Shown: piece by piece, positions 42,070 to 54,440 of the stretch | How positions within the stretch are numbered: the stretch's first letter is position 1 | Layout of the letters: each line of letters begins with the position of its first letter | Source of the DNA: Amblyomma americanum | Taxonomy: Eukaryota; Arthropoda; Arachnida; Ixodida; Ixodidae | NCBI RefSeq assembly: GCF_052857255.1 | Contig: NW_027526878.1 | Location: 62,001-126,000 of the forward strand | Length of the DNA: 64,000 nucleotides | Direction of reading: 5' to 3' | Program-made: the position numbers and the translations under genes | Notes under the pieces: model-generated | Seen by the model: the letters and a program-made list of their open reading frames with translations, nothing else | Database searches by the model: none | What the model was told of the DNA's origin: nothing

Positions 42070-44706
42070 ATGGCATCACGTTATGTGGAGAAAACTACTG
42101 TTAGCCTGTTTGTATAAGTAATGCATGCTAATCCCCAAACAAATTCAACCCACTGAAAACAGCCTTTGTAAGCTAAAAAATAGCCACAAATAAAAAGTCA
42201 GATACCACTGCTGCTCACTAATTGCCCAGCTGAAAGCAGCACTAACCAATTTCTTAGCGCATATTCTACATGCTGTGTTACACTTAATCTTGAAGATGGT
42301 GACAATGGGATCTTTTTTATTGTAAGCATCACAAATTCGGATCAAGAGGTAGAAAAAACTTCAAACGTAAATTCGATATTTTCTGCATTCAATGTATTTT
42401 TCCATCTGACAGACATCAACATACCAGAGTCCCGCAAACTTTTTACGGTTAACAAAAAAAGAACAATGTCCTTAATGGGTCTACTTTTGCGCGCCAATTT
42501 AATGCCGGATTATATACTACAATAATTCCTAATACAAGTTGAGGCTCAATGAATGTGCTATTCTAGAATCTCTAGCGGCCGCTCATCATGCATCCACAAG
42601 ACTATTCACCCATACGACAACTTGGAACTAGACAACGTTATAAGTACTTTGCCATTAGCAGTTTCCACAAAACCAATGCCATACTGTGGCAGTGCACAGG
42701 CGATCAATGAGTCTAGAACTTTTTCTCTGATGCATAAGTAGTTAGCAGCGCATTCGTACATTGTCAGGATTGCAAGGCGGAACTATATATAGAAAGGGGT
42801 ACCTTTCACATCTACATTAGGCAAGCAAGTGACAAGGTGAGTGCCGCTGCACAATTTGTCTGGTGCCAGAATCGCATAGCACGGAGTTGTTTCTAGGAAG
42901 TATTACACACTGACAGGGTTTTCATTGATAATGTGGCCTGACACAGATTACCTCAATCTACCGTATTTACTCGAATTTAACCCGAGTTTTTTGCCCAAAG
43001 TAGAAAGGAAATGTCACCCCCCGCGTTACCATTGAATACTAGGTTTAAAAACGCTATGAACAGCACCAAACACACACTATTAAAATCATTTCATCTGTCA
43101 AACGTGTGCATCGATCGTACTGGTCATTGGAAATCACGCACTGACACGACGGCCAACCAGCGAGAACCACAGATCACAACTACTAGGACAAAGCGGCAAC
43201 CTAATCGCAAACGCAAAAAAAAAACGACGCCAGTGGAACAAGCCAACAAGAGTTGACGCCACCTAGAGTCACTGGCGCTATGAGAGGGTACCACCTCTTG
43301 ACGAATGCTCGCAAGCTGTAGCAAGGTTGTGTGGCCTCTGCGACCGCAAAGAGAAACAGCCATGTCGGAGGCACCGACCGCTCGCAATCGCCGCCAAGAA
43401 GCCAGCAAAGGAGCGAGCGATACCACCGCCATCTGTCTGTTAATCCTTGCAACTGATGCAAAAACGTGGCCACGTGACTAAGAGGCAGCAGGACATGAAG
43501 CAGCGCGCTTTGTTCAACTCTTTCTCGTATTTGGTGTCAGTGCGTGTAGTCGTGCGTTCCGTGCTTCGAGCCTTAGGCCTGTACCCATCAAAAACGGTCA
43601 AGTTGTCTTCAAGCGAAATAGCGTAATCACGTGCTCAGTATACAGCTGGCTTCAAGCGCAACGCTGTTCTGCTTGCTGAGAAAGTGGGAAAATCAGCGGC
43701 TGCAAGACGTCTGTACGTCAACGAATCGACGATCAGGGAATGGAGGAAACATCGCGAGGAATTGTGTGAATACAATAGCCTGCGAAAAAGCCTTTCGGGG
43801 GCCTATGAGAGGCCGCTTCCCGGAGTTGGAGCGTCGCCTTGCAGAGTTCATTAGCGAGCAACGTTCAGTGCAAAGCACAGGAGCTTGCGCGGGACACCGG
43901 TTTGACCCAAAACCAGTTTAAGCCATCACGAGGCGGGGTGCAGAAGTTTATGCGAAGGGCCGGGTTCTCCCTTTGACGCACGACTTCTATTTGCCAGAAG
44001 CTTCCCGGGGACTTCGAATCAAAACTTCGAGAGTTCCAGCATTACGTCATCGATATTCGTCGCTATACCAGCATGCCACTTGAACATATCAGCAATGCCG
44101 ACCAGACCCCCGTGTATCTGCACATGCCTATGTAAAGAACAGTGCACAAGTCTGGTGAGCATGAAGTTCGCCTTAGAAGCACAGGCAACGAAAAAATCGC
44201 ATTACCGTTATGCTGTCATGCTTGGCTGATGGCCGCAAGTTCGCTCCATTCATTATTTTTCGCTGGAAGACGATCCTGAAGGAAGCTTTCCCGAAAGACG
44301 TTATCGTGCGCTGTTACGAAAAATGTTGGATGGACTCAAATCTTGTCATAGATTGGCTTCAACGCGTGTGGGACCGAAAGCCAGGCGCATTGTTGCATCT
44401 GGAAGCAATATTGCTTCTGGACTCTTTCCGAGGTCACCTGACACCCGGCGTCAAACAAAAGCTACGCGTGACCGAACGCGTCTCGTTGTTATACCGGGTG
44501 GAACGACCTCTATTCTTCAGCCTCTTAACGTTTGCATGAACAAGCCCTTCAAGGATCGCTTGCGACAATTATACTGGGAGCGGACTGAAAGCGGATACAC
44601 AACAACACCTGCAGGTAGGCTGATATTCCCAAGCGCGTCTACCGTTGCCCACTGGCTTTCAGCAGCCTAGTACGGGATGCCTCATGATTTGGGCTACCAC
44701 GCATTT
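42070..44706 (+). repeat. Duplicated unit with a pogo element, copy 2
   Basis: The segment matches 4485-7089 in the same orientation, including the 890 bp left of the transposon. Sequence to the left of 42070 is unrelated to that left of 4485. Confidence 0.85.
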
Positions 44707-45052
44707 AAGAAATGCTCGATTTCAATTGCTCTAGACAGAAGCGAGGACGACCTGCTGTGGGAGGCAGCTAGAGACAAAGAAGATTCAATCTGTGATGACA
44801 GTGACGGCGCCAACTGCCGTGAGGAAGAGGGTGTATTGGAATGCCTGTTTGGCTTGTATTTAAATAAAGTTGTCTTTGACGCTAAGAACTGTGCGATGTC
44901 GGTTCCTCGCGTCACGTTCGGGTTCTTTCGGTTTTCTGTCGCACGCCCGAAGTCTACCCTCGCGTTACAATTGTAGTTTTTTCCCCTTTTCACACCCGAA
45001 AAGTGGACCCTCGCGTTGCATTCGTGGTCGCGTTACATTCGAGTAAATGTGG
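42961..45052 (+). mobile_element. pogo/Tigger-like DNA transposon, both ends present
   Basis: The ends are inverted repeats: CCGTATTTACTCGAATTTAAC at the left (shown here for 21 positions as CCGTATTTACTCGAATTTAA plus C) and the complement of CCACATTTACTCGAATGTAA at the right. TA lies directly outside both ends (42959-42960 and 45053-45054). At 2092 bp with a single transposase region it fits the pogo group. The transposase is broken, so the copy is not autonomous. Confidence 0.8.
43640..44885 (+). pseudogene. pogo/Tigger-like transposase, broken (copy 2)
   Basis: The same domain order as copy 1 is seen: HTH region (FKRNAVLLAEKV, ESTIREWRKH), NADQTPVYLHMP with the first Asp (about 44095), FAPFIIFRWKTIL and LLLDSFRGHLTP with the second Asp (about 44420), and SILQPLNVCMNKPFK with Asn instead of the third Asp (about 44510). 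Copy 2 also keeps the C-terminal part missing from copy 1 (AFKKCSISIALDRSEDDLLW, about 44705-44765). Stops and frameshifts, several shared with copy 1, interrupt it. Confidence 0.8.
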
Positions 45053-45054
45053 TA

Positions 45055-46497
45055 GAATGCTGCTTCGCCCCATGGTTTACTCCTAATCAGATTCATTATT
45101 GTCATCACGCTAAGAGGAACCTTTGTTTTTCGCACGACATCTGACAGGCTTACCTCGACCAGAAAAGGAAGGAGCAAACAACTGAAACGTTATAAAAAAC
45201 TTTCAAAGCCAATAAAGAGAGGTAGCTGTACTAATACAGGGTCTGATCCCAAAACTGGCCCAGATAGAAGAGGGCTGGGCAAATGCTAGACAATATTAGC
45301 TAACAAATGTCAGTGTCAAAATTCTTGTGTGCGAAACTCTCAGCTGCTGTTTGCATTTTGCAGGGTGTTTTTGCCAATTTACTTTTCAGGCCTCTAACTT
45401 AGGGGCGTCCGTTTGGAATCGAAGGTGGCCTAGATGTGAGTAATGGTGGACTTTAGAGAGCCCAAATTTAAGCTAAAATGTCGCAAAAGGGGGTTAAGAA
45501 ACTGGGCATGAAATATGCGCATTATGTAGTGGAAATGCCACTGAGCGTGCTTGTAACGTAATAGTCGTCGAGAGCAGCTGGTAACTTTCAAGACACTTTC
45601 GAAAATTCGCGCTCTTGCGCCGACACCACATCACCAGGCGTTCGCCAGAGATTGCGCGCATTACATTGGCTAGCGCAAACGACGTCATGATGCAGAGTGT
45701 TATCACTGGTTCGCGAGCAATACAGAGAAAAAAGACGGGTGCTTGCCCGGGCCCGACGGTGACTGCAGCACGTCACCATTTGTATTCCCTCCTCTGTGTG
45801 TGATGTGGCGGCTAGTGTGCGAGCTGAGAGGTAAAATATGGAGGCAGTTTTGAATTGCCAATACCTCTGCTTTACATAAGCTATACAGAAAATGTTTGCA
45901 GGAGGCAGGTAGGCAATTCAATATCTACCAGTTTTATTGCCTTTTGTTACCCTCATTGGGCCCCTCCCCTTTCAGTGCCTTTTTAAGGCTCGAACAAGAA
46001 TGCCACAATTTGTGGCTTGATTTTGTTCACATGATAATCATTTCCTGATAACGAAACAAGCTTGTAAATTCAACAGATAATTAAGCTATGATAAATGATA
46101 TTTAGTGTTTTACAGAAAGTGTCAAGAAAAACCGAGTAAAAGTTAAATTACAGTAATAATCGATTTAAAGAGCCCTTTTAATGGACTTCAAGTTGACACA
46201 ACCAAAATATTAGTTCAGAGAAACCAAAATTCAAATTAAAGAGTTCTTTTACTTTTTGTTGTTCAGTAAAGCAACTACAGTGGCCTTAAAGGAAGTATCA
46301 ATCATCTCTTCAAGCAGATTATTCTGAAGGCCAAATGCTTGCTGCCAGTTAAATTGAACCAGCACTAAAAGAAAAAGGTTGTATATGTGCATCCTTTCTT
46401 CAAAAAAAATTGCATTCACTGCTTAGCACATTAAATCAAAGCCACAGTGAATCAAGCAACCAGTTAACAAAATGCTTAAAGAGAATTTTCGAGGTAC
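45055..46497. other. No gene recognised; possible 3' continuation of the DUF4806 candidate
   Basis: No further exon could be identified on the minus strand. If the donor at 46497 is not used, the exon frame would simply end at TAA 46423-46425. No repeat family was named here. Confidence 0.4.
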
Positions 46498-46710
46498 CTG
46501 AAACATCACAAAGAGCAAACAAGGGCAAACAAACATGGCATGCAAAAACTCGCCAACAACAACACCATACAGGCGAAACTGCCTAAGAAGTCGTCTGTGT
46601 ATTCCACCTTCCAGCGTAAACTGCAAGGTGACGGGCGTCTTTACGAAATTTTTCAGGATGAGGTGTGTACTAGCCTCGTGCAATGTGTCGCCTCCGATCA
46701 AAGCAAGCCG
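46498..46710 (-). CDS. Candidate host gene, exon with second half of a DUF4806-like domain
   Basis: The 213-nt minus-strand segment is bounded by an acceptor (TTTTCACTTCAAG before 46710) and a donor (TTTCAG then GTACCT at 46498/46497). It is in phase 0 on both sides, which fits the phase 0 donor of the exon at 47770-47951; the intron between would be 1059 nt. It encodes RLALIGGDTLHEASTHLILK and continues to LLRQFRLYGVVVGEFLHAM. The GGDTLHEA block followed by a G-x-x-x-x-x-F-x-x-L-x-L/VV pattern resembles the end of DUF4806, a domain of unknown function in many arthropod proteins. An earlier donor near 46523 is possible. Confidence 0.55.
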
Positions 46711-47769
46711 CTTGAAGTGAAAACCATTACAGCACAAATTACAATAAGATGAATACAAATAAATAAAATGAATGAGCATTTTTAAATTATCATATTTATT
46801 GCATGCGAGGCCCAGCAAATAAGACCTTTATCTATGCTTGCCAATCAGAAATTGTTTACACCCATTTTTTCCCAATGAATTGATATTGAATGCACATGAT
46901 GAAAAAAAATGCATGTGCATTGTTTAGAAGAATGTGCTGGTGCTAAGCTGATCGAAACATGCTCAAGCCATGAGCGACAGCTTTTCAGTGTGATGCGACA
47001 AAGCATGCCCTATTAACCCCCACCCCCTCCCCGAATATTTCTTAACTGTACCAGAAAGCCAAGAATAATTTCACCAAATTTCATGCAAGCAAACTGCAAG
47101 ACATTGATCAAGAGTGACAAAGTTAAAAAATGGTACAGCTAAAAGAATAATACCATGCTACAACTTCCAAAAAATTCCAATCTGTGACAGCAATACAAAT
47201 GCAGTAATTTGCACTCCTTGTTTTCATGCCTGCAGGTTCTCGGAAAAGTTCAATTTTCTAGGCAAGTACTTCCAATGTTCGTTACTTGGAGCAGCCATAA
47301 ACTTAAGTGCAAGCATACTGCAAAACTGCCAACCTGGCGATACCAAAAATCAGGAAATTTTATTCGTGCTATCTAGGGAGTGGGGGGGAGGCACTGCATC
47401 AAACTGTGTCGAGTCCTTCACGGCAGGGAACTTGCTGTCTACGCTAGCACCATACCATGGCAGCCCCTTCAGAAGGCTCAGAGGAAATGCTACACCTCCT
47501 ATACTGCAGCCTTCTAGAATGCTGTACTCATGCTGTACCGCAAAATAGGCCACAGCTTTGGCGTAATGTTGTAGTGAAGGTGATTCTGAGCTCATCTTTT
47601 CACCGCGTGAACTAAAGCACCAAGTATTTACATAATTTTGAATAACCAGTCAAAACAGAGCTGACACATACAATGCTGTTTGCAGAATTTCCATTGTTAC
47701 GAATCAGATTATAAAACGTGCAATGAGAAAAACATTTCTTTACAACAACCACTGAAAAGCCTGTCTTAC

Positions 47770-47951
47770 CAGAACAGCCCTTCTGTTGGGGTCTCCAAGG
47801 ATTTCTTCTAGCTCCTCAACATCTCCCATGGAACTCAATGGGACCAGCTCTTCTCCAAGGCAATGCTGCAGAGCAGCTGCGTGATTCCCTTTGAGCTCTT
47901 TGATCAAAGCTCTGATCTCCACCAGGAGCTGCACTGTCTGACTGTTGAAGC
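47770..47951 (-). CDS. Candidate host gene, exon with first half of a DUF4806-like domain
   Basis: The 182-nt minus-strand exon follows an acceptor (GAACATTTCAG before 47951) and ends at a strong donor, CTG then GTAAGA (47770/47769). Its first two bases complete a split codon and its end is in phase 0. It encodes QTVQLLVEIRALIKELKGNH, a likely helix, then VPLSSMGDVEELEEILGDPN and RRAVL, which resembles the beginning of DUF4806 (P-L-x(3-5)-EELE-x-L-x-D-x(4)-L). Joined to the next exon in phase, the domain would be nearly complete. The N-terminal exons were not found upstream, so the gene is partial in this reading. No stop, frameshift or transposon signature is present. Confidence 0.6.
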
Positions 47952-49589
47952 CTGAAATGTTCAAAATCCATGATTACAGAAAGACTGCAATATCCCTCTG
48001 AGTGCTTTCGTATGGCTAAAGGTATCACAATTTCGTTTACACCAAACACTGATTGCATAGCACAGAAATAATTTTTTTTTAAATTCGGTGCCATTTGTAA
48101 ATATTCAGTATCCCCGAGATGAACGCACTAGTTGCTGCACTACAAAGTACAAGTTGTCGAGTGTTTTGAGGGAAAGAAGTGCAACATGACGGCATTATTT
48201 GGTGCCATTCGCATCACGCATTCATTAGGTCTACCTTTATCCAGCTTGAACCCAACAACCTTCTCAGCTTGTTAGAGCAGCTGTGTGTTCTGAAAAGGTT
48301 CGAGGCTTTTGATATGAGCGAAACGCATGTCCACTCGTGATTTTGAGAGCGCACTGTGCAACGTAACCTGTTTGTGACCTGTCGTGAACTGTCAAAACAG
48401 GCAACAGAGAAAAAGAGAAAGCTTCGTGGCCAGTGGGTAGCATGTCTGTCTCAAATTATTAAATTCCCACTACCACCTCTCAGAGAAATTTGCTGTATCT
48501 GAACATTTCTGAGCTGTTCCTGAATATTTTTATTTCTCAGTTCTATTAGGATTTTACACCCCCGGCCAACGCCACTGCAGTTTTCTGTGACAAAGGATCG
48601 ATAACACTGCTGCATTAAAATTCACAAATAATGTGTGCCCTGGACAGGCGTTAATGTGGTCACTGTGATGAAAGCGTTACATGTTATAGCCTTATGCTCC
48701 GGGTCCTAGCAGCAGATGTGCCAATCAGTTGTTTTGAAAAACCATAACTTTTAAATTTTTGAGACTGACAAGTCGCCCCCATATCCACAGTTTATGAAAC
48801 CTCTGTGGAACTGCAATGCCACGACTAAGGGTGATGTCATAGGAAACGACAGGCTATCTTACACTGCAATTCACTGCAGTATTACCAATCTTGACAGTTG
48901 TCTGGAAATAAAGCAGCACTATACAAAATTGAATGTAGTACACTCATGTTGGGAGCATGAGGTGTCCATATCTCGTCGATATGAAAAATCAATATAATCA
49001 TATATTGCCAAATTCATTATATATTCAGCATATAACTTTCCTGCCACTGCATTGCAGGCAAGCAAGCAAGACTGAAGCAACAAATATTGGAAGTACGAAA
49101 AGTCATATTCAAAATTCTGACTAAATTTCAGACAGCATTTGCTATTCGATTTGCATTTTCACTATAGTTTATTCTGGTTCTAACGAAGATGGATTCAGCG
49201 AATTCTCAGTATAAAGAAATGAACAGTGCAAAATCTGACACTCTATTGGTTATAATAGAGCAGTTTTTGTATTCGCATGGCTGAAAATGCACAAGGAGCC
49301 GTAAATACTTCATGAAATGCAATATTTTGATCATCTGAATAATCCACAGTAGTAGTGCGTATGAATCGACCGAGCATTCACATGCCGAACTATATAGGGG
49401 CAGTACGAAATAGCATAAAGCTGACAGATGCATGACCGGCAACTGATCGAACCATCGCCTCATCATGCCGCACGCCCCTGCCACATGTGCAGACCTGCGC
49501 CCAAGTGGGCTGCATTCCATGACTCAATCAACTCCGTTGCGCAAAATTAGAATGCAGAAGCACAAAGTAGTCTCATTTGAGTCGATTTT
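47952..49589. other. No gene recognised; may contain upstream intron of the DUF4806 candidate
   Basis: I looked on the minus strand for a phase-matching upstream exon and found none with convincing coding content. No repeat ends were seen. Confidence 0.45.
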
Positions 49590-50079
49590 TTTAGTCCAGA
49601 GAGAGCGCAAAAGGGGACATTACTGAGAACTTCAGTGTTGCATCTAGCACTCAGTCGACAATTGTGAACGCAAGACAGAAGATTGCAGACATCTGTTGAC
49701 ATCCGTTCCAAAGGAGACATGAAGACTGGTCACCTTTTCATCATGTCGACCGGTGCTTCTAAATGTTACGTTTGTGAACTTAGTCTCTGCTCATGACAAC
49801 TTGGTAGTGGCACCTGAACTGACCGACCAACAAATCCCTGACGAGGCCGATTCTTGCAGATGATGCATATAGGGATGATGACAGGTAACCGGAAAGTGAA
49901 GATTGAGCTCTAAAAAGCGCAGAGGGTGCCGACACGGCCAGGAAATTGAAGGGCTACCTACAGAAAGTACCTGTGGCCTGATGAGGAGAAAGCTCAACAT
50001 TTATTTGATTTCATGGAGAATTTTGTCATCTCAAATACTGCTCAGTGCCACCAAGCAAAGATTGCATTGTTTCTTAAAT
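49590..50079 (+). pseudogene. Possible C-terminal remnant of a Tigger/CENP-B-like transposase
   Basis: After many stops the plus strand reads DNLVVAPELTDQQIPDEADS (about 49795) and, past a frameshift, ARKLKGYLQK and YLWPDEEKAQHLFDFMENF with the stop TAA at 50077-50079. The pattern, an acidic/Thr-Asp-rich segment and then two helices with LxxFMxxF, resembles the end of Tigger-type transposases. No DDE motif is visible, so the assignment is tentative. Confidence 0.35.
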
Positions 50080-50483
50080 AAATCTGGGCGGAGCCAGCAT
50101 CCCTATCTAGTGTTACTTTCTGCTCTCCACCACAGAACAAACATCGATATTTCGCATGCTTATACCAATCTGTGAATCCAACAATTCTGCGTTATACACC
50201 TTTCTGTTGTCCCCTTGAGAGCACCCTTTGCTTGGGTTTATTTGCAGACTTTTGTAGATTTTTAGAACGATTGTTGGGTATAACAAATTTTAAGCCAAAA
50301 TTAGGCTTTGTTATTAGGTGATTTAACTCTATTAGAACCTCTTTGATCAGAAATTATGAATTTCTGGTTCATCTAAACTGGCTGTGAAACATCGCAACAT
50401 TCTCAGACAGCTGTATCTCGCACTTATGAATGGAGCCTACAGCCATTGACATCAATGAAAGCATAGGGATTTTTTTTTGTTGT
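50080..50483. other. No gene recognised
   Basis: AT-rich sequence without recognisable features. Confidence 0.5.
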
Positions 50484-50780
50484 TCAATGTAAAATAATAA
50501 TGTAATCATTGAGATAATTTATTAGAAAGAAAGTGGGATGCAAACCTATGACCGCCGAATAATATGTTCGGTGCTCTATCAACTCCGCTAAGACGACAGC
50601 TGTTAAATCTTCTTCTGTAGGTATTTGCTGCAGGTAATCTCTCGTTGAGATGTTCACCAGCACCACCATTTTCAGTAGTGACAGACATGTATGCTCAGTA
50701 GCGAGTGTCGCATGGAACATGATCCGACGGGTGAGTTGAAGTTGTGCGATAACCCTCTTGCACTACCCATGGCTGGAAGG
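50484..50780 (-). repeat. tRNA-derived SINE, second family, degraded
   Basis: On the minus strand it reads GAACATCTCAACGAGAGATT, GCAAATACC, AGAAGAAGATTTAACAG, then TTGATAGAGCACCGAACA (box A like) and GGTTTGCATCCC (box B like). The same order occurs at 53880-54070 (+) and 63080-63290 (-). The tRNA part is internal and preceded by a conserved 5' extension. Confidence 0.65.
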
Positions 50781-51397
50781 CTGCCAGAATCGAGGCCCTT
50801 TATTAGAACAAGGCCCTTTACTAACGCGAAAGTGTTAGAGGCTTCATTCTCCAGAAAATCCTGCGTCGTCAGCGTAGTTAAAGAAAAATTATGGCCATGG
50901 CTATGGCAGGTGGTCGTGTACATGTGACATCGCAGGGACTGATTTGGCGGCAGCTTGTGTGTCCTGACGATGCCACATGACATGGCAAGAGTTGCCAATT
51001 AGGGCTTATCAATGTAAACGTCGAGATGAGAGAGTGAGATGGAAATCAAACATACTGGGGCCTCTTCATCGAAAGTAAAGCATGGTACTCCTAGTCAACA
51101 CAGGCATGTTAGTGTCGCTTGGTTAAAACGAGGCTTTATAGGTATCTATGTCAGGTAGTATTCCACATGATAGGGCAGCCTACTACTGTATGTGAATGAG
51201 TATGTGTGAAATAGTAGTGGCAAAAAATAAGAAATTAAATACTGATAACACAAGCAGAGAACTCCGTGTATGTTCACAAGTATCTGCAAGGAGAGCCACA
51301 GCCGGGAGCCAATAACGCTGTCTGTTTTACCCTTAAAGGCATAGCTTTAGCGTCCCCCAAATTTTCTGGCACCCTTGGTCCCATAGGTAGAGGTAGC
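50781..51397. other. No gene recognised
   Basis: Short frames only, no repeat ends seen. Confidence 0.5.
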
Positions 51398-51401
51398 TTA
51401 A

Positions 51402-53803
51402 AGGGGCCATGACATGGTCGTTCTTGATATTGCAGATTTCTGCTTCAGTAACTAATGCAAGAGCTTACAATTGAATTTTCGAAATTTGGCTGCCCTGGAC
51501 GCGCTGTATTTTACAAAAAATACGATCGAAATTGAGACCGGGAGACTCCTCCCACTGGCAGCGACTGCCATATTGAAGGCTCTCGCGACGTCACTAGCAC
51601 ATGCACGGAGCAACGCCGTCTGCTCTCGTTGCTGCAATATGCACAGCGAAGTCACATTCCCCTCTGTACTATCGAGAGAGATCGAAGTAGCAGTCGTCCG
51701 CCATATATGAATGACTGGTACCACAAAAGCGATAAAAATAGTTTTCCTTCGGTATAGGTAGAGTCCGGTCACACTATAGGCCGAAGCGACGGCGATCGAC
51801 GGTCGGTGGGCTTATCGTTAGGCAAATGCCGTCGCTGACGCACTGGTCGGTGGCGCTAGTCCGATGACGACGCCAGCATGATAAACGATCGCGTGTCGTA
51901 GTAATGTTAAACAGTCAGCTTAGTGGGAACCAGAAGAGAGTGATAGGGGACAAGTTGGTATGACATGGAATAAACTAAAGAATTTTAATACTTATTGCAC
52001 CCCATGCTAGCCACGGCGACATATGCGATGTGCGTGCACCAGCGAAGATGTGCTTTCTTTCGGTGCCTGCGCATAGAACGGATCGGCGAGGCAAGCGACA
52101 CGGGCAGCAAACGCCGCACGACGGCGCCGCTCGCCGCCGTCGCCTGGGCTTGTGAGGCCGAGCGAAAGCTTCACTCCCGGTGGGGCGACGGCTGGAAAAA
52201 CTGCGCTTGTGTACCTTATCCGTATCGAAAAAAGCGAAAAAAGTGGCTAGATAACATATCTTCACACTTTGTTACTAATCAGTGAGGAACTTTCTTTATT
52301 ATTTAATTTCGGTTCACGGTGGACCGCCGGCCCTTTTCATGACAAGGCCTAGCGAGTACACAGAGTTTGTGTGTGCCATTTCGGCGATTGCGTTGAGCGA
52401 ATTCGCAAGTTCTAGCGCCTGAAAATAGCTGTCGAGAGTAGTTTTGGCTACAGTGCCCTCAAAGCGATGACTGCCTACGTCGCAGGAGGTGAGTACAATA
52501 AGAGGGAAGTGCCGATATATGTGACCCGGTCTGCGTAGGATGTGCAGAAGGCAGCCGGCAGCAGCTGTCGGCGTCGACTGTGGACAACAAATCTGGTTGT
52601 TTTCATTGATTCAAATAATTGCCGAACGTTGTTTTAGCTATTTAGCTAAACCAATCTAAAAATAAAGTTTTGGTGACAAAAGAGAAAGAAGATACAATTA
52701 CCGGAAAGCGCAGGTATCGTACGCAAAGAGTTTCGCAAGCAGGCAATATAGCATCATGGGTGCTTATTGCAGTGTTTTTATGTTGTGTAAATGATAAAAA
52801 GTGCAATTTGTGAGCAAGCGTACGTAATAATAAAGATAAAGATAACCCACCTGGCGTTTTATGCCACGCAAACGAGCAGTACTGTTTCCGCACAGCCATG
52901 TAAACAACCTCAAATTGGGGCTGCAGTTGTCCTAATCGTAGCACTCCTGGAGCACAATGTGCGCGCACAGCAAAATGCTGTACTATTATTTCAAAGCACT
53001 CATTTAGACCGCGGCGACTATTCATCGGTGCAGACAGTGAAAGCATTAGTCACGTAGGATTTTGCAAGCGGCTTGGTTCCTGCAAAAACGTTCTGAGTCG
53101 AAGGAAATGCATGCTCGACTTACAAACGCGTATATTCAGTGTGGAAGTCGTCGCACTCGGCACAGTTCTCTGCTTCTTTCGTGCCTTAAGGATGCTGCTG
53201 TGCACCTTTTGAAAATTTGAGTTTAATCATCGAGCGATGAATAGCCGATTAGAACTTTGGTAGCTAGCTACAAAACACCGCTTCTTACACGGCGCACATC
53301 GGCAAAGGCATGCACGGCACGTGCCGCTTCTCACCTACGGGAGCACTTAACTGCTCAAAAAGACTACACTCATAACATACGAACAGCATGCTTCTAAGCG
53401 TAAATAATAAATCAGGGGTCCATCGATTTCTGTTCCCTCACCGATCGGAAAACGGGCACCATGAGCAAGTCCGCTTTCCCAAGAGTCACTCGGCTCGCGT
53501 ACTAAGTTGAAGATTTCCCAAAAGAGAACACCGAAAATATATTTTACTTCGCTATGCTAATTAAAAACTTTTCGAGCGACCGCTGCCTACGGTGTGCATG
53601 CAAGCACCTCAAGAGGCCGCAGAAGAAGACGCGTGGCGTGTATGCGCTCGTAACAGCAAGCAGTTCGCAAAAGAAACGAAAAAATTTCGTTTTAAAATAT
53701 TTACCACACAAACTCAACAGAAACTTGGGGAAATTGTAATTTAACCTGTTGGTAATTAAAGGCGATAAGAAGGGTATGCGTGAAATAGGCAATAATGGCC
53801 CCT
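51402..53803 (+). mobile_element. Non-coding TTAA-flanked DNA element, family A (copy 2)
   Basis: The element starts AGGGGCCATGAC after TTAA (51398-51401) and ends GGCCCCT before TTAA (53804-53807). Its left part matches 57006 onward (GAAATTGAGACCGGGA, GCAGCGAC/GCAGCAAC); its right part matches 63358-64000 in reverse. It is 2402 bp without recognisable coding domains. The CACGTG palindrome lies at 53315-53326. The last 645 bp are part of the inverted arm. Confidence 0.65.
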
Positions 53804-53879
53804 TTAAGAGGGCGATCGCACAAATCCCACTCCTTCATTGAATCCTATTTCATTCGATGTTATATCAGACATACTACAT

Positions 53880-54070
53880 CCAGTGCTATGGACAAGGGTG
53901 GCGCACGTAAACATCTCAAGGATAGGTTACACGCAGCAAATACCTGCGAAAGAAGATTCAACTGCTCAGTTCGTAGAGCACCGAACAGGAAATTCGAAGC
54001 TCATAAGTTCAAACCCATTTGACTTCATTAGGTTGTTTTCTTTTACTTTCTAATCAATTATTGCAATCAT
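53880..54070 (+). repeat. tRNA-derived SINE, second family (in left arm)
   Basis: It contains the 5' extension AAACATCTCAAGGATAGGTT, GCAAATACCTGCGAAAGAAG, then CTCAGTTCGTAGAGCACC as box A and AAGTTCAAACCC as box B. The right-arm copy has TTGGTAGAGC at the same place, the canonical form. Confidence 0.7.
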
Positions 54071-54352
54071 TACATAATATTGTTTCACAATGAGCAACAA
54101 AAATATTCCCTATACCTACCTTGTGTCAGTAATTGTTGGCTTAGTGTCAACGGGCGTAGAGGCACACAATACACCTCCCAGAGGCCTGGAAAGCTTCAAG
54201 CTTCGCTGGTACTGAAAAAAAAGTTATCTAAGATGGAAAAAGAGATATGCAAAAAGGTGGTCTAGTTATCACCATGCATGCTATACACTGCTTACCGGGG
54301 CAGAAAGTTGTTGTTATTAAAAATACCAAAACTATAGATCTGCTTCTTTTCT

Positions 54353-54440
54353 AAAACAGCGCCAACGACGGTGGACAAGAACAAGGACATAGGATGAGCG
54401 CGTCCTTCTTGTTCTTCTCCGACGTTGTTCGCGCTGTTTT
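54353..54440 (+). repeat. 88-bp imperfect palindrome (hairpin), copy 1
   Basis: AAAACAGCGCCAACGACG at the left is mirrored by CGTTGTTCGCGCTGTTTT at the right, with AAGAACAAGGAC / GTCCTTCTTGTTCTT near the loop. The arms are 36 and 39 nt with about six mismatches and a small gap. It is adjoined by TATACCAACTCGCCCA on the right. Related half-palindromes occur at 60447-60545. Confidence 0.85.

Noticed and set aside
47350..47595. A third exon of the DUF4806 candidate (81-codon minus frame)
   Set aside because: It lies inside the proposed intron, its residues do not fit the domain order, and phase 0 joining of the flanking exons already gives a continuous domain.
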